This document shows positions 46,038-56,903 of a stretch of DNA of 64,000 nucleotides, one piece after another. This DNA comes from Telluria antibiotica (lineage in GTDB: Bacteria > Pseudomonadota > Gammaproteobacteria > Burkholderiales > Burkholderiaceae_D): positions 196,653-260,652 of the forward strand of contig NZ_JAAQOM010000004.1 of assembly GCF_011682055.1 (NCBI RefSeq), given 5' to 3'. How positions within the stretch are numbered: position 1 is the first letter of the stretch; each line of letters starts with the position of its first letter. The translations under genes and the position numbers were made by a program. The notes beneath the pieces were generated by a model. The model did not search any database. It was not told the origin of the DNA and saw nothing but the letters and a program-made list of their open reading frames with translations.

Positions 46038-46466
46038 TTAGTGAGCCCGGTTCCGCATCCAGTCGGCCGTCTGATAAAACGATTGCATCAGCGCGAGGCG
46101 CAGATCGTAGTCGTAGCCGAGATCTTCCAGCGCCATCGCCATGCAGCGCAGCCACTGGTCGCGCTCCGACGTGCCGATCGCGAACGGCAGGTGGCGCGCG
46201 CGCAGCATCGGGTGGCCGTAGCGTTCGATGAACAGGTTCGGTCCGCCCATCCAGCCGGACAGGAACATGAACAGTTTGTCGCGCGAGCTGTCGTTGGGGA
46301 CGGGGTGCATTGCGTGGATGCCGGCGAAATCCGGCTCGAGCTGCATCAGGTCGTAGAAACGGTCGACCAGTTCGCGCAGGCGGCTTTCGCCGCCGATGAT
46401 TTCGTAGAGGCTGCGAGTCTCTTCCTGCGCGTCCTGGGACTCTTGGGGTGCGTTGGTATCGGACAT
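46038..46466 (-). CDS. Group II truncated hemoglobin
   Basis: 142 residues from ATG 46466; the extension to 46580 is unlike globins. SLYEIIGGESRLRELVDRFYDLM starts the two-on-two fold: it is cut here as SLYEIIGGE and LVDRFYDLM. GWMGGPNLFIERYGHPMLR carries the group II pattern, and the proximal His is in RARHLPFAIG. W near residue 107 (DQWLRCM) is the G8 Trp typical of group II. Likely roles are oxygen or nitric-oxide handling. Followed immediately by rmuC. Confidence 0.9.
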   Translation of the reverse strand: MSDTNAPQESQDAQEETRSLYEIIGGESRLRELVDRFYDLMQLEPDFAGIHAMHPVPNDSSRDKLFMFLSGWMGGPNLFIERYGHPMLRARHLPFAIGTSERDQWLRCMAMALEDLGYDYDLRLALMQSFYQTADWMRNRAH

Positions 46467-46503
46467 CCATCCATGATAGCGCAACGCACGCACCGCGGGT
46501 ATG

Positions 46504-49035
46504 TCACGCCTCCCTGAGCGTCTGCAACGGTGGCTGCCGCAACACATTGCGGAGGCCAAGCCAGCCGCCGACCAGCGCACACACGGCGCCCGCGACGAGG
46601 CCCGCGATCCAGACGGTCGGATCGAACGTCCACGGGAACTTGAACTGGTACTCGGCCAGCGCCCAGCCCAGCGCCGCCGCGCCCGACGCCGCCAGCAGGC
46701 CGGACAGGCCGCCGACCAGCACGAACTCGATGCGCTGCGCCCGCGCCAGCTGGCCGCGCGTGGCGCCCAGCGCGCGCAGCAGGCCCGCTTCGCGCGTGCG
46801 CTCGGCCGTTGACCCCATCAGCGCCGCGTACAGCACGAGCACGCCGGAGGCCAATGTGAACAGGAACAGGAATTCCACGGCGACGACGACCTGGTCGAGC
46901 ACGTCCTGCACCTGGCGCAGGATGCCGCTGACGTCGATGACCGTGAGGTTCGGCCACGCGCGCGTCAGCGTGTTGGCGAGGCCGATGCCCCGCGCAGGCA
47001 GGTGGAACGCCGTCATGTACGTCGTCGGTGCGTCGCGCATGGCGGCCGGGTTGATGATGACGAAGAAGTTCGCGCGCATCGAGCCCCATTCCAGCTTGCG
47101 CAGGCTCGTGATCCGCGCGTCGACGACCTGGCCGCCCATGTCGAAGCGCATCGTGTCGCCCAGTTTCAGGCGCAAGGTGCGCGCGAGGCCCTGCTCGACC
47201 GACGCTTCGGCCACGCCCGGCGCGTCGCGATACCAGCGGCCTTGCACGATCTCGTTCGTCGCGGGCAGCGCGCTGGTGGACGACAGGTTGAACTCGCGCT
47301 CCGCGAGGCCTTTCGCGCGCTCGTCCGTGTACGTGGTCGCCGTCACCGCGTTGCCGTTCACCGCGACGAGGCGGCCGCGGATCATCGGGTACAAGGTGAC
47401 GTCGCGCACGCCGGCCGCGCGGATCGTGCGCGCGACGCCGTCGCGCTGGTCGGGCTGGATGTTGATGATGAAGCGGTTCGGCGCATCGGGCGGCGTGGCC
47501 GTGCGCCAGGCCGCCATCAGGTCGCCCCGCACGACGGTCAGGACGAGCAGCGCCATCAGGCCCAGCGACAGCGACACGATCTGCACGACCGTCGCGCCGG
47601 GCCGCCGCTGCAGCGACGTGACGGCGAAGCGCCACGCCTGGTGGCGGAACGCGCCGCGCACGCTGCGCAAACCGCGCAGCGCCAGCCAGCCGACGAGCGC
47701 GAACAGGCCGAAGGCGCCGGTGAAGCCGCCCGCGGTCAGCAGCGCGAGCTGCAGGTCGCCGGCCTGCCACAGCAGCAGTCCGACGAAGACCGCGGTGCCG
47801 AGGCCGTACGTAGCCAACGCGAGCGGCTTCGGTGCATCCTGCTCGCGCCGGATCACGCGGTTGTGCGGCACGTTGCGCAACTGGAGCACGGGCGGCAGCG
47901 CGAAACCCACGAGCAGCAGCAGGCCGGTGGCGATGCCCTGCAGCGCGGGCAGCGCCGACACGGGCGGCAGCTCGGTCGGAATCAGGCCCTTGACCATCTC
48001 GAGCAGCACGAAGTGCGCGCCGAAACCGACGAGCACCCCGAGCACGCTGCCCGCGAGGCCGACGATGAGGAATTCGACGAGGAACAGCGTCCCGACCTCG
48101 TTCTGCGTCATGCCGAGGCAGCGCAGCATGGCGCAGGCGTCGAGGTGGCGCTGCATGAAGCGGCGTGCGGCCATCGCGACGGCCACCGCGGCCAGCATCG
48201 CCGACAACAAACCGACGAGCGACAGGAAACGCTCGGCGCGGTCGATCGTCGAGCGCATCTCGGGGCGGCCGTTTTCCAGGGTCTCGATGCGCACGCCACG
48301 TACGTTGTCGGCAGCGATCCTGCCGCGCAGCCACCGTTCGTACCCGGCGACGGAAGCCTGGTCGTTCGGCGACTTCGCCGCGACCTGCATGCGGTACGTG
48401 ACGCGCGCATAATTGTCGACGAGGCCCGTGGCTTGCAGGTCGCCGAGCGCCAGCATCACGCGCGGCGCGAAGTTGGCGAACGAGGCGCCGCGGTCCGGCT
48501 CCGACGCGATCAGGCGGACGATCTTGAAACTCTTGTCGCCCAGCTGGATCGTCGAGCCGACCTTCGCGCGCAGCGGCGGCAGCAGGTTGACGTCGACCCA
48601 CACCGTACCCGGCGCGGGCGTGTCGTGCGTGACGTCGCCGAGCGCTTCGCTCGCGTCAATCGGACTCGTCGTCACGCGCATGGTGCCGCGCAACGGATAG
48701 CCCGGCGACACGGCCTTCACGGACGCGAGCAGCGCCTGCGACGCGTCGCCCTGCCCCGCCTGCGCCATGCTGGGAAACGTGACGGTGTCGGCCAGCACGA
48801 GCCCGCGCCGCACCGCTTCGTCGCGCCAGTCCTGGCGCAGCGGCTGGTCGGCATTCACGAGCAGGTCGGCGCCAAGCAGCTGGCGCGCGTCGCGGTTCAA
48901 ACCCGCGCGCATGCGGTCGACGAAAAAGCCGACGGCGGCCAACGCCGACACCGCGACCACGAGCGCCACCAGCAGGAAGCGCAATTCGCCCGCGCGCCAG
49001 TCGCGCATCGTCATGCGCAGCGATTGCTTCAGCAT
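46504..49035 (-). CDS. FtsX-family ABC transporter permease, YbbP-like
   Basis: 843 residues from ATG 49035, one base after the deaminase stop. Ten membrane segments are arranged as one N-terminal helix, a large periplasmic domain, three-plus helices, a second periplasmic domain and a final FtsX block. Segments include LRFLLVALVVAVSALAAVGFF, split as LLVALVVAVSALAAVGFF, and EFLFLFTLASGVLVLYAALMG. ALGATRGQLARAQRIEFVLVG, given as GATRGQLARAQRIEF, is the FtsX hallmark. E. coli YbbP pairs with the ATPase YbbA; no ATPase gene is adjacent in this window. A role in lipoprotein or lipid traffic is inferred. Confidence 0.88.
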   Translation of the reverse strand: MLKQSLRMTMRDWRAGELRFLLVALVVAVSALAAVGFFVDRMRAGLNRDARQLLGADLLVNADQPLRQDWRDEAVRRGLVLADTVTFPSMAQAGQGDASQALLASVKAVSPGYPLRGTMRVTTSPIDASEALGDVTHDTPAPGTVWVDVNLLPPLRAKVGSTIQLGDKSFKIVRLIASEPDRGASFANFAPRVMLALGDLQATGLVDNYARVTYRMQVAAKSPNDQASVAGYERWLRGRIAADNVRGVRIETLENGRPEMRSTIDRAERFLSLVGLLSAMLAAVAVAMAARRFMQRHLDACAMLRCLGMTQNEVGTLFLVEFLIVGLAGSVLGVLVGFGAHFVLLEMVKGLIPTELPPVSALPALQGIATGLLLLVGFALPPVLQLRNVPHNRVIRREQDAPKPLALATYGLGTAVFVGLLLWQAGDLQLALLTAGGFTGAFGLFALVGWLALRGLRSVRGAFRHQAWRFAVTSLQRRPGATVVQIVSLSLGLMALLVLTVVRGDLMAAWRTATPPDAPNRFIINIQPDQRDGVARTIRAAGVRDVTLYPMIRGRLVAVNGNAVTATTYTDERAKGLAEREFNLSSTSALPATNEIVQGRWYRDAPGVAEASVEQGLARTLRLKLGDTMRFDMGGQVVDARITSLRKLEWGSMRANFFVIINPAAMRDAPTTYMTAFHLPARGIGLANTLTRAWPNLTVIDVSGILRQVQDVLDQVVVAVEFLFLFTLASGVLVLYAALMGSTAERTREAGLLRALGATRGQLARAQRIEFVLVGGLSGLLAASGAAALGWALAEYQFKFPWTFDPTVWIAGLVAGAVCALVGGWLGLRNVLRQPPLQTLREA

Positions 49036-49036
49036 G

Positions 49037-50671
<1,635 letters not shown>

Positions 50672-52594
50672 ATGACCATTTTTGATAACTACGCAGCCCG
50701 CTATGAGCGTACCCGGGAAGAGGAATACTCCCTGTCTGAGTACCTTCAGCTTTGCAAAAAAGATCCCCTGACTTACGCCAGCGCTCCCGAGCGCATGCTG
50801 GCCGCAATCGGCGAACCCACCCTGGTCGACACCCGCCTCGACCCGCGCCTGTCGCGCATCTTCGCCAACAAGGTCATCAAGATTTATCCTGCTTTCCGCG
50901 AGTTCTACGGCATGGAGGAAGTGATCGAACAGGTGGTTTCCTATTTCCGTCACGCGGCCCAGGGCCTCGAAGAGCGCAAGCAGATCCTTTATCTGCTGGG
51001 ACCGGTCGGCGGCGGTAAGTCGTCCATCGCGGAAAAACTCAAGCACCTGATGGAACAGGTGCCGTTCTATGCGCTGAAAGGCTCGCCGGTGAACGAATCG
51101 CCGCTCGGCCTGTTCAACGAAGAAGAGGATGGCGCGATCCTCGAGGAAGACTACGGCATCCCGCGCCGCTTCCTGCGCGCGATCCCGAGCCCGTGGGCCG
51201 TCAAGCGCCTGCACGAGTACGGCGGCGACATCAACAAGTTCCGCGTCGTCAAACGCTATCCGTCGATCCTGAAACAGGTCGCGATCTCGAAGACGGAACC
51301 AGGCGACGAAAACAACCAGGACATTTCCTCGCTGGTCGGCAAGGTCGACATCCGCAAGCTGGAAGACTATGCGCAGGACGATCCGGACGCCTACAGCTAT
51401 TCCGGCGGCCTGTGCCTGGCGAACCAGGGCCTGATGGAATTCGTCGAGATGTTCAAGGCGCCCATCAAAGTCCTGCACCCGCTGCTGACCGCGACGCAGG
51501 AAGGCAACTATAAAGGCACCGAGGGCTTCGGCGCGATCCCGTTCGAAGGCATCATCCTGGCGCACTCGAACGAGTCGGAGTGGAAGACCTTCCGCAACAA
51601 CCGCAACAACGAGGCATTCCTCGACCGGATCTACATCGTCAAGGTGCCGTACTGCCTGCGCGTCGCCGACGAGATCAAGATCTACGACAAGCTGCTGCGC
51701 AATTCCTCGCTCGACAAGGCGCCCTGCGCCCCGGGCACCTTGCGCATGATGGCCCAGTTCGCGATCCTGTCGCGCCTGAAGGACCCGGAAAACTCGAGCA
51801 TCTATTCGAAAATGCTCGTGTACGACGGCGAGAACCTGAAAGACACCGACCCGAAGGCCAAGTCGCTGCACGAATACGTCGACTATGCCGGCGTGGACGA
51901 AGGCATGAACGGCCTGTCGACCCGCTTCGCCTTCAAGATCCTGTCCAAGGTCTTCAACTTCGACAACACGGAAGTGGCAGCGAACCCCGTGCACCTGCTG
52001 TACGTGCTCGAACAGCAGATCGAGCGCGAGCAGTTCCAGCCGGAGACGGAACAGCGCTACCTGTCCTATATCAAGGAGCACCTGGCGAACCGCTACGTCG
52101 ACTTCATCGGCAAGGAGATCCAGACGGCCTACCTGGAAAGCTATTCCGAATATGGCCAGAACATCTTCGACCGCTACGTCACGTTCGCCGACTTCTGGAT
52201 CCAGGACCAGGAATTCCGCGATCCGGACACGGGCGAAAGCTTCGACCGCGAAACGCTCAACGCCGAGCTCGAGAAAATCGAGAAACCGGCCGGCATTTCG
52301 AACCCGAAGGATTTCCGCAACGAAATCGTCAACTTCGCGCTGCGCGCACGGGCGACGAACGGCGGCAAGAATCCTGCGTGGACCAGCTATGAGAAGTTCC
52401 GTACGGTGATCGAGAAGAAGATGTTCTCGAATACCGAGGAGCTCCTGCCGGTCATTTCGTTCAACGCGAAGGCCAGTGCGGAAGATGCAACCAAGCACGC
52501 CGACTTCGTTGCTCGTATGGTCGAAAAAGGCTATACGCCCAAGCAGGTCCGCCTGCTGTGCGAATGGTACTTGCGCGTCAGGAAGTCCTCGTAA
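50672..52594 (+). CDS. prkA: Serine protein kinase PrkA (YeaG)
   Basis: 640 residues from ATG 50672, with AGAGGA seven bases upstream. The AAA+ part has the P-loop GPVGGGKSS (K116) and a long conserved region around GNYKGTEGFGAIPFEG and LAHSNESEW; the C-terminal kinase-like domain ends in CEWYLRVRKSS. PrkA/YeaG acts in stationary-phase, nitrogen-starvation and stress responses; AAA+ protease activity has also been reported for the family. It is the first of three genes always found together (prkA, yeaH/yhbH, spoVR/ycgB). Confidence 0.96.
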   Translation: MTIFDNYAARYERTREEEYSLSEYLQLCKKDPLTYASAPERMLAAIGEPTLVDTRLDPRLSRIFANKVIKIYPAFREFYGMEEVIEQVVSYFRHAAQGLEERKQILYLLGPVGGGKSSIAEKLKHLMEQVPFYALKGSPVNESPLGLFNEEEDGAILEEDYGIPRRFLRAIPSPWAVKRLHEYGGDINKFRVVKRYPSILKQVAISKTEPGDENNQDISSLVGKVDIRKLEDYAQDDPDAYSYSGGLCLANQGLMEFVEMFKAPIKVLHPLLTATQEGNYKGTEGFGAIPFEGIILAHSNESEWKTFRNNRNNEAFLDRIYIVKVPYCLRVADEIKIYDKLLRNSSLDKAPCAPGTLRMMAQFAILSRLKDPENSSIYSKMLVYDGENLKDTDPKAKSLHEYVDYAGVDEGMNGLSTRFAFKILSKVFNFDNTEVAANPVHLLYVLEQQIEREQFQPETEQRYLSYIKEHLANRYVDFIGKEIQTAYLESYSEYGQNIFDRYVTFADFWIQDQEFRDPDTGESFDRETLNAELEKIEKPAGISNPKDFRNEIVNFALRARATNGGKNPAWTSYEKFRTVIEKKMFSNTEELLPVISFNAKASAEDATKHADFVARMVEKGYTPKQVRLLCEWYLRVRKSS

Positions 52595-52777
52595 AGGCCA
52601 TCGCAAAACCAGGAGCGTGGGGCGGACGATGGAGCGTCCGCCAGGCAGGACCGGTGGACCGGCACGAGGCCGGCTGCCGGAATCCGCAGCGCCAACCACG
52701 TGACGACGCGGCGCGTTATATTATGTAAGGACCGGGAAGGAATCCGGCCCGCCGCGACTTTCAGCAGGAGGCCTGTT

Positions 52778-54049
52778 TTGACTTACCTCATCGACCGACG
52801 CTTGCAGGGCAAGAACAAGTCTGCGGTCAACCGCGAACGATTCTTGCGCCGCTATAAGGCGCAAATCAAGGATGCGGTGGGCCGGGCGATCAAGGGTCGC
52901 TCGATCACCGACGTCGAGAATGGCGAGAAGGTCTCGATTCCCGTCAAGGACGTGAACGAGCCCCACTTCGGACATGCCCATGGCGGCGTGTGGGAGACCG
53001 TCAACCCCGGTAATACGGAGTACCAGAAAGGCGATACGATCAACCGCCCCCGCGGCGGGGGCGGCGGTGCCGGGCGTGGCCGCGCCGGCAACAGCGAGCA
53101 GACGACCGAGGACGATTTCATCTTCGAGCTCAGCCGCGAAGAATTCATGAACTATTTCTTCGAGGACCTCGAGCTGCCGAATATGGTGAAGACGCAGCTC
53201 ACCCAGGTCGTCGAGTACAAGAACCAGCGCGCCGGCTACAATATTTCCGGCACGCCGTCGAACATCCACGTGCTGCGCTCCCTGCGCGGCGCGCTCGGCC
53301 GGCGCATCGCGGTGGGCGGCCCTTCCCGCAAACAGCTGACGGCCCTCGAGCACCAGTTGCGCGAACTGCGCGAACAGGGTGTGGAAGACGACGATCCGCT
53401 GGTCATCGAACTCAAGCAGAAGATCCATCACCTGCACACGCGCCTGCTGGCGATTCCGTTCATCGATCCCATCGACCTGCGCTACAGCAACCGGATCAAG
53501 ATCCCGAAGCCGTCCACGGCGGCCGTCATGTTCTGCATCATGGACGTGTCGGGCTCGATGGACGAAAGCCGCAAGGACACGGCCAAGCGCTTCTTCATCC
53601 TGCTGTACCTGTTCCTCAAGCGGGTCTACGAACGGATCGACGTCGTCTTCATCCGCCACCACACGGCGGCGGCCGAGGTCGACGAAAACGAGTTCTTCCA
53701 CTCGCGCGAATCGGGCGGCACCGTCGTGTCGTCGGCGCTGCACCTGCTGAACAAGGTCATCAGCGAGCGCTACAGCAACGGCGACTGGAACAGCTACGTG
53801 GCGCAAGCGTCGGACGGCGACAACTGGGACAACGATTCCGTGCTGTGCAAGCAGATCCTGACCAGCGCCATCATGCCCCGCGTCCAGTACTACACCTATG
53901 TCGAGATCACGGACGGTCCCCCGCAGAACCTGTGGGAGCAGTATGCCGAAGTGGCGGCCACGCACCAGAACTTCGCCATGCAGAAGATCGTGACGCCCGC
54001 CGACATCTATCCGGTGTTCCGCGAATTGTTCAAGAAGCAGCCAAAGTAG
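52778..54049 (+). CDS. yeaH: YeaH/YhbH family protein (DUF444, von Willebrand A-like)
   Basis: 423 residues. The start is TTG 52778, supported by a perfect AGGAGG six bases upstream; no ATG matches the family N-terminus TYLIDRRLQGKNKS. A Gly/Arg-rich linker (RPRGGGGGAGRGRAG) is near residue 90. The C-terminal half is a von Willebrand A-like domain with the MIDAS motif MDVSGSMDES. It works with PrkA and SpoVR; molecular role unclear. 183 bases separate it from prkA. Confidence 0.93.
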   Translation: MTYLIDRRLQGKNKSAVNRERFLRRYKAQIKDAVGRAIKGRSITDVENGEKVSIPVKDVNEPHFGHAHGGVWETVNPGNTEYQKGDTINRPRGGGGGAGRGRAGNSEQTTEDDFIFELSREEFMNYFFEDLELPNMVKTQLTQVVEYKNQRAGYNISGTPSNIHVLRSLRGALGRRIAVGGPSRKQLTALEHQLRELREQGVEDDDPLVIELKQKIHHLHTRLLAIPFIDPIDLRYSNRIKIPKPSTAAVMFCIMDVSGSMDESRKDTAKRFFILLYLFLKRVYERIDVVFIRHHTAAAEVDENEFFHSRESGGTVVSSALHLLNKVISERYSNGDWNSYVAQASDGDNWDNDSVLCKQILTSAIMPRVQYYTYVEITDGPPQNLWEQYAEVAATHQNFAMQKIVTPADIYPVFRELFKKQPK

Positions 54050-54061
54050 CGAGGCCCGCTC

Positions 54062-55588
54062 ATGCCAAGAGATCCCAACAACCCGCGCGCCCTGCCGGAA
54101 CAGTCGGAATGGACGTTCGACCTGATCGAACAGGCGCACGAGGAAATCCGCCGGGTGGCCAAGAAGTTCGGCCTGGACACCTACCCCAACCAGCTCGAGA
54201 TCATCACGGCCGAGCAGATGATGGACGCGTACACGTCCGTCGGCATGCCCGTCTCGTACAACCACTGGTCGTTCGGCAAGCACTTCCTGACAACGGAAAA
54301 GAACTACAAGCGGGGACAGATGGGCCTCGCCTACGAGATCGTCATCAACTCGAACCCGTGCATCGCCTATTTGATGGAGGAAAACAGCCTGACGATGCAG
54401 GCGCTCGTGATCGCGCATGCGGCCTATGGCCACAATTCCTTCTTTAAAGGCAATTATCTGTTCCGGACCTGGACCGACGCCGACGCCATCGTCGACTATA
54501 TGGTGTTCGCGAAGAACTATATTGCCGAGTGCGAACAGCGTCATGGCATCGACGCCGTCGAAGAGCTTCTCGACTCCTGCCACGCGATCCAGAACTATGG
54601 CGTCGACCGCTACAAGCGGCCGGCCAAGCTGTCGGTGGCGCAGGAAGCGGCGCGCCAGAAGGAGCGCGAGGAATACATGCAGTCGCAAGTCAACGAGTTG
54701 TGGCGCACCCTGCCGCGGCGCGAGGAACAGGTGAAGGACCAGGCGCCGTCGCGCTTCCCGCTCGAGCCCGAGGAAAACCTGCTCTACTTTATAGAGAAGT
54801 ACGCGCCACTGCTCGAACCGTGGCAGCGCGAACTCGTGCGGATCACGCGCAAGATTTCGCAGTATTTCTATCCGCAGCGCCAGACCCAGGTCATGAACGA
54901 AGGCTGGGCGACCTTCTGGCACTATACGATCCTGCAGGAGCTCTATAAAGAAGGGATCGTCGGCGACGGCTTCATGCTGGAATTCCTGCAGAGCCATACG
55001 AACGTCGTCTACCAGCCGCCGGCCACGAGCCCGTATTACAACGGCATCAATCCGTATGCGCTCGGGTTTGCGATGATGACCGACATCAAGCGCATCTGCG
55101 AAGACCCCACGGATGAGGACCGGACCTGGTTCCCCGACATCGCCGGCAGCGACTGGCTCAAGACCCTCGACTTTGCCATGCGCAACTTCAAGGACGAGAG
55201 CTTCATCGCCCAGTACCTGTCGCCGAAGCTGATCCGTGAATTCCACTTCTTCGCCGTGCTGGACGACGACCGCAGCGACAAGCTGACGATCTCGGCCATC
55301 CACGACGAGGCCGGATACCGCTATGTCCGCCAACAACTGGCCGATCAATACAATATCGGCAACCGCGAACCCAACATCCAGGTCTGGCAAGTCAACACGC
55401 GCGACGACCGGGCACTGACGCTGCGTCATACCCAGTTCCAGCGCCGCCCACTGAACCAGCAGGCCCATGAGGTCCTGAAGCACGTCGCACGCCTGTGGGG
55501 GTTCGATGTGCGCCTCGAGACCGTTGACCCATCCGGGCGTGTCGTCAGCAGCCTGGAGTGCCGCCGCGAGAAACGGGCACGTTACTAA
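54062..55588 (+). CDS. SpoVR family protein (YcgB)
   Basis: 508 residues, usual length. ATG 54062 follows GAGG by seven bases. Family segments include EWTFDLIEQAHEEI, GMPVSYNHWSFGK, AHAAYGHNSFFKGN, FYPQRQTQVMNEGWATFWH (within the 20-residue limit) and NPYALGFAMM. His, Glu and Asn in HNSFF and NEGWA look like metal-site residues. Named from Bacillus spore cortex work; in Gram-negatives it is part of the RpoS-type stress operon with PrkA and YeaH. A terminator follows. Confidence 0.95.
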   Translation: MPRDPNNPRALPEQSEWTFDLIEQAHEEIRRVAKKFGLDTYPNQLEIITAEQMMDAYTSVGMPVSYNHWSFGKHFLTTEKNYKRGQMGLAYEIVINSNPCIAYLMEENSLTMQALVIAHAAYGHNSFFKGNYLFRTWTDADAIVDYMVFAKNYIAECEQRHGIDAVEELLDSCHAIQNYGVDRYKRPAKLSVAQEAARQKEREEYMQSQVNELWRTLPRREEQVKDQAPSRFPLEPEENLLYFIEKYAPLLEPWQRELVRITRKISQYFYPQRQTQVMNEGWATFWHYTILQELYKEGIVGDGFMLEFLQSHTNVVYQPPATSPYYNGINPYALGFAMMTDIKRICEDPTDEDRTWFPDIAGSDWLKTLDFAMRNFKDESFIAQYLSPKLIREFHFFAVLDDDRSDKLTISAIHDEAGYRYVRQQLADQYNIGNREPNIQVWQVNTRDDRALTLRHTQFQRRPLNQQAHEVLKHVARLWGFDVRLETVDPSGRVVSSLECRREKRARY

Positions 55589-55595
55589 TCCTCCC

Positions 55596-55626
55596 GCCCG
55601 CACTACTCGGTGCGGGCACTCTTTTC
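55596..55626 (+). terminator. Terminator after spoVR
   Basis: GCCCGCAC (55596-55603), loop TACTCG, GTGCGGGC (55610-55617), then ACTCTTTTC. Eight G/C-rich pairs with a T-run. Confidence 0.85.
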
Positions 55627-55636
55627 TTCCATCCTG

Positions 55637-55665
55637 TTGACATCCTTCTCGCCTTGTGATGTAGT
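55637..55665 (+). promoter_or_regulatory. Promoter candidate with overlapping dyad
   Basis: TTGACA (six of six), 17-base spacer, TGTAGT (four of six). An imperfect inverted repeat, GATGT...ACATC (55658-55677), covers the -10 and start region, as an operator would. If used, the tonB leader would be nearly 490 bases. Confidence 0.4.
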
Positions 55666-56062
55666 TCGACTAACATCCGACGTGGTGAGTGAGCCATACA
55701 AATCGCCTGTATCCGCATAAGCGTTTGTTATGGCCGAGCCCTCTGATCCAGGGCGAAATCCGTTTCAACAGTACGCCTAACCCGGTTTAACTTCGCTATA
55801 GTTGGCAGAAACGCCATGACGCTTTCTTATGATATTTGCTGAGCTGCAAAATAGGCATGGAAAATTCGGTGATCGGGCGTTCGCAGCCTTATCTTCTATA
55901 AGTCACGAAAGGGGCCCACACGACATTGCAAAAAAACTAACTTCCACTTCCATCGGCACCCCTGCGAGCGTACTTTCTTGATCACATTCTTTGCCTGTTT
56001 TTACAGACAAATAGCCTCTCTTTGAGGGTGTAAAAATGTATGTGCAAAAAAGAATTCGTAGG

Positions 56063-56068
56063 TATAAT
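56063..56068 (+). promoter_or_regulatory. Second -10 box upstream of tonB
   Basis: A perfect TATAAT lies 90 bases before the tonB ATG. The -35 region (around TGTGCA) is weak, so an activator may be needed. Confidence 0.35.
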
Positions 56069-56158
56069 TCGCCGATGTCCCGGATGCGGCTCTTAGCTTT
56101 ATGTCGTGTTTTGTGGGTTTAGTGGCAACAAAAAAAGGTTGGTATTGGAGAAAGCAGG

Positions 56159-56821
56159 ATGAATTTTTCGCATGAGAAGAACCCCGGGAAGAATTTGACT
56201 GGTATCGCCATTGTCATCATCTTGCACCTGATCGTTGCTTACGGGATCGTGACCGGTCTCGGCAAACGGATGGTCAGCAAGATGGCCGAGGCAGTGGAGA
56301 CCAAGATCATTGAAGATGTAAAACCGCCACCTCCTCCGGAGACGCCGCCCCCGCCGCCGCCGCCGGAAATGAAGGCGCCGCCTCCGCCGTTCATCCCGCC
56401 GGTGGAAGTGCAAGTGCAAACCCCGCCGCCGCAACAGAACGTGATCGCGAATGCGACGCAGACGAAACCGGCGACGACGGAAATCATCAAGGCACCGCCG
56501 GCACCTGCCGCCGCGCCCCCGGCTACCAAGCCGGCCGGCCCGGCCCGGACGCCGGCTGTCGCAGACTTCAATTCGTGCGCGAAGCCGGAATATCCGAAGG
56601 CGTCGCAGCGTAACGAAGAAACGGGTGTGTCGACCATTTCGTTCCTGATTGGTGCGGATGGCAGTGTGAAGGATTCCAAGGTCACGAAGTCCAGCGGCTT
56701 CCGCGACCTGGATAAGGCTGCTCTTGTGGCGCTGGGCAAGTGCCGGTTCAAACCGGCTACTGAAAACGGCCAGGCCATCGAGTCTTGGCAGCCGGTACAG
56801 TACGTCTGGCAGCTGGATTAA
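56159..56821 (+). CDS. tonB: Energy transducer TonB
   Basis: 220 residues. One membrane helix (LTGIAIVIILHLIVAYGIV, with the essential-type His) anchors the protein. A proline-rich spacer (residues about 55-130: repeated PPPPP runs) spans the periplasm. The C-terminal domain has CAKPEYPKASQRNEETG (the YP motif), VSTISFLIGADGSVKD and KCRFKPA. TonB passes proton-motive energy from ExbB/ExbD to outer-membrane receptors. First gene of tonB-exbB-exbD1-exbD2. Confidence 0.95.
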   Translation: MNFSHEKNPGKNLTGIAIVIILHLIVAYGIVTGLGKRMVSKMAEAVETKIIEDVKPPPPPETPPPPPPPEMKAPPPPFIPPVEVQVQTPPPQQNVIANATQTKPATTEIIKAPPAPAAAPPATKPAGPARTPAVADFNSCAKPEYPKASQRNEETGVSTISFLIGADGSVKDSKVTKSSGFRDLDKAALVALGKCRFKPATENGQAIESWQPVQYVWQLD

Positions 56822-56903
56822 CCAGGGACAGCGTATCTCTCAACGCGTGATTTTCGTTGTCATTTGTTCAGCGAACTGTTCATTTTAAATTTTTGGAGGA
56901 AGC

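Larger units (their letters stand above)
55618..56158. other. Intergenic region upstream of tonB operon
   Basis: 541 AT-richer bases with no supported gene. Two plus-strand promoter candidates are listed separately. No Fur box with convincing match was seen. Confidence 0.6.
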
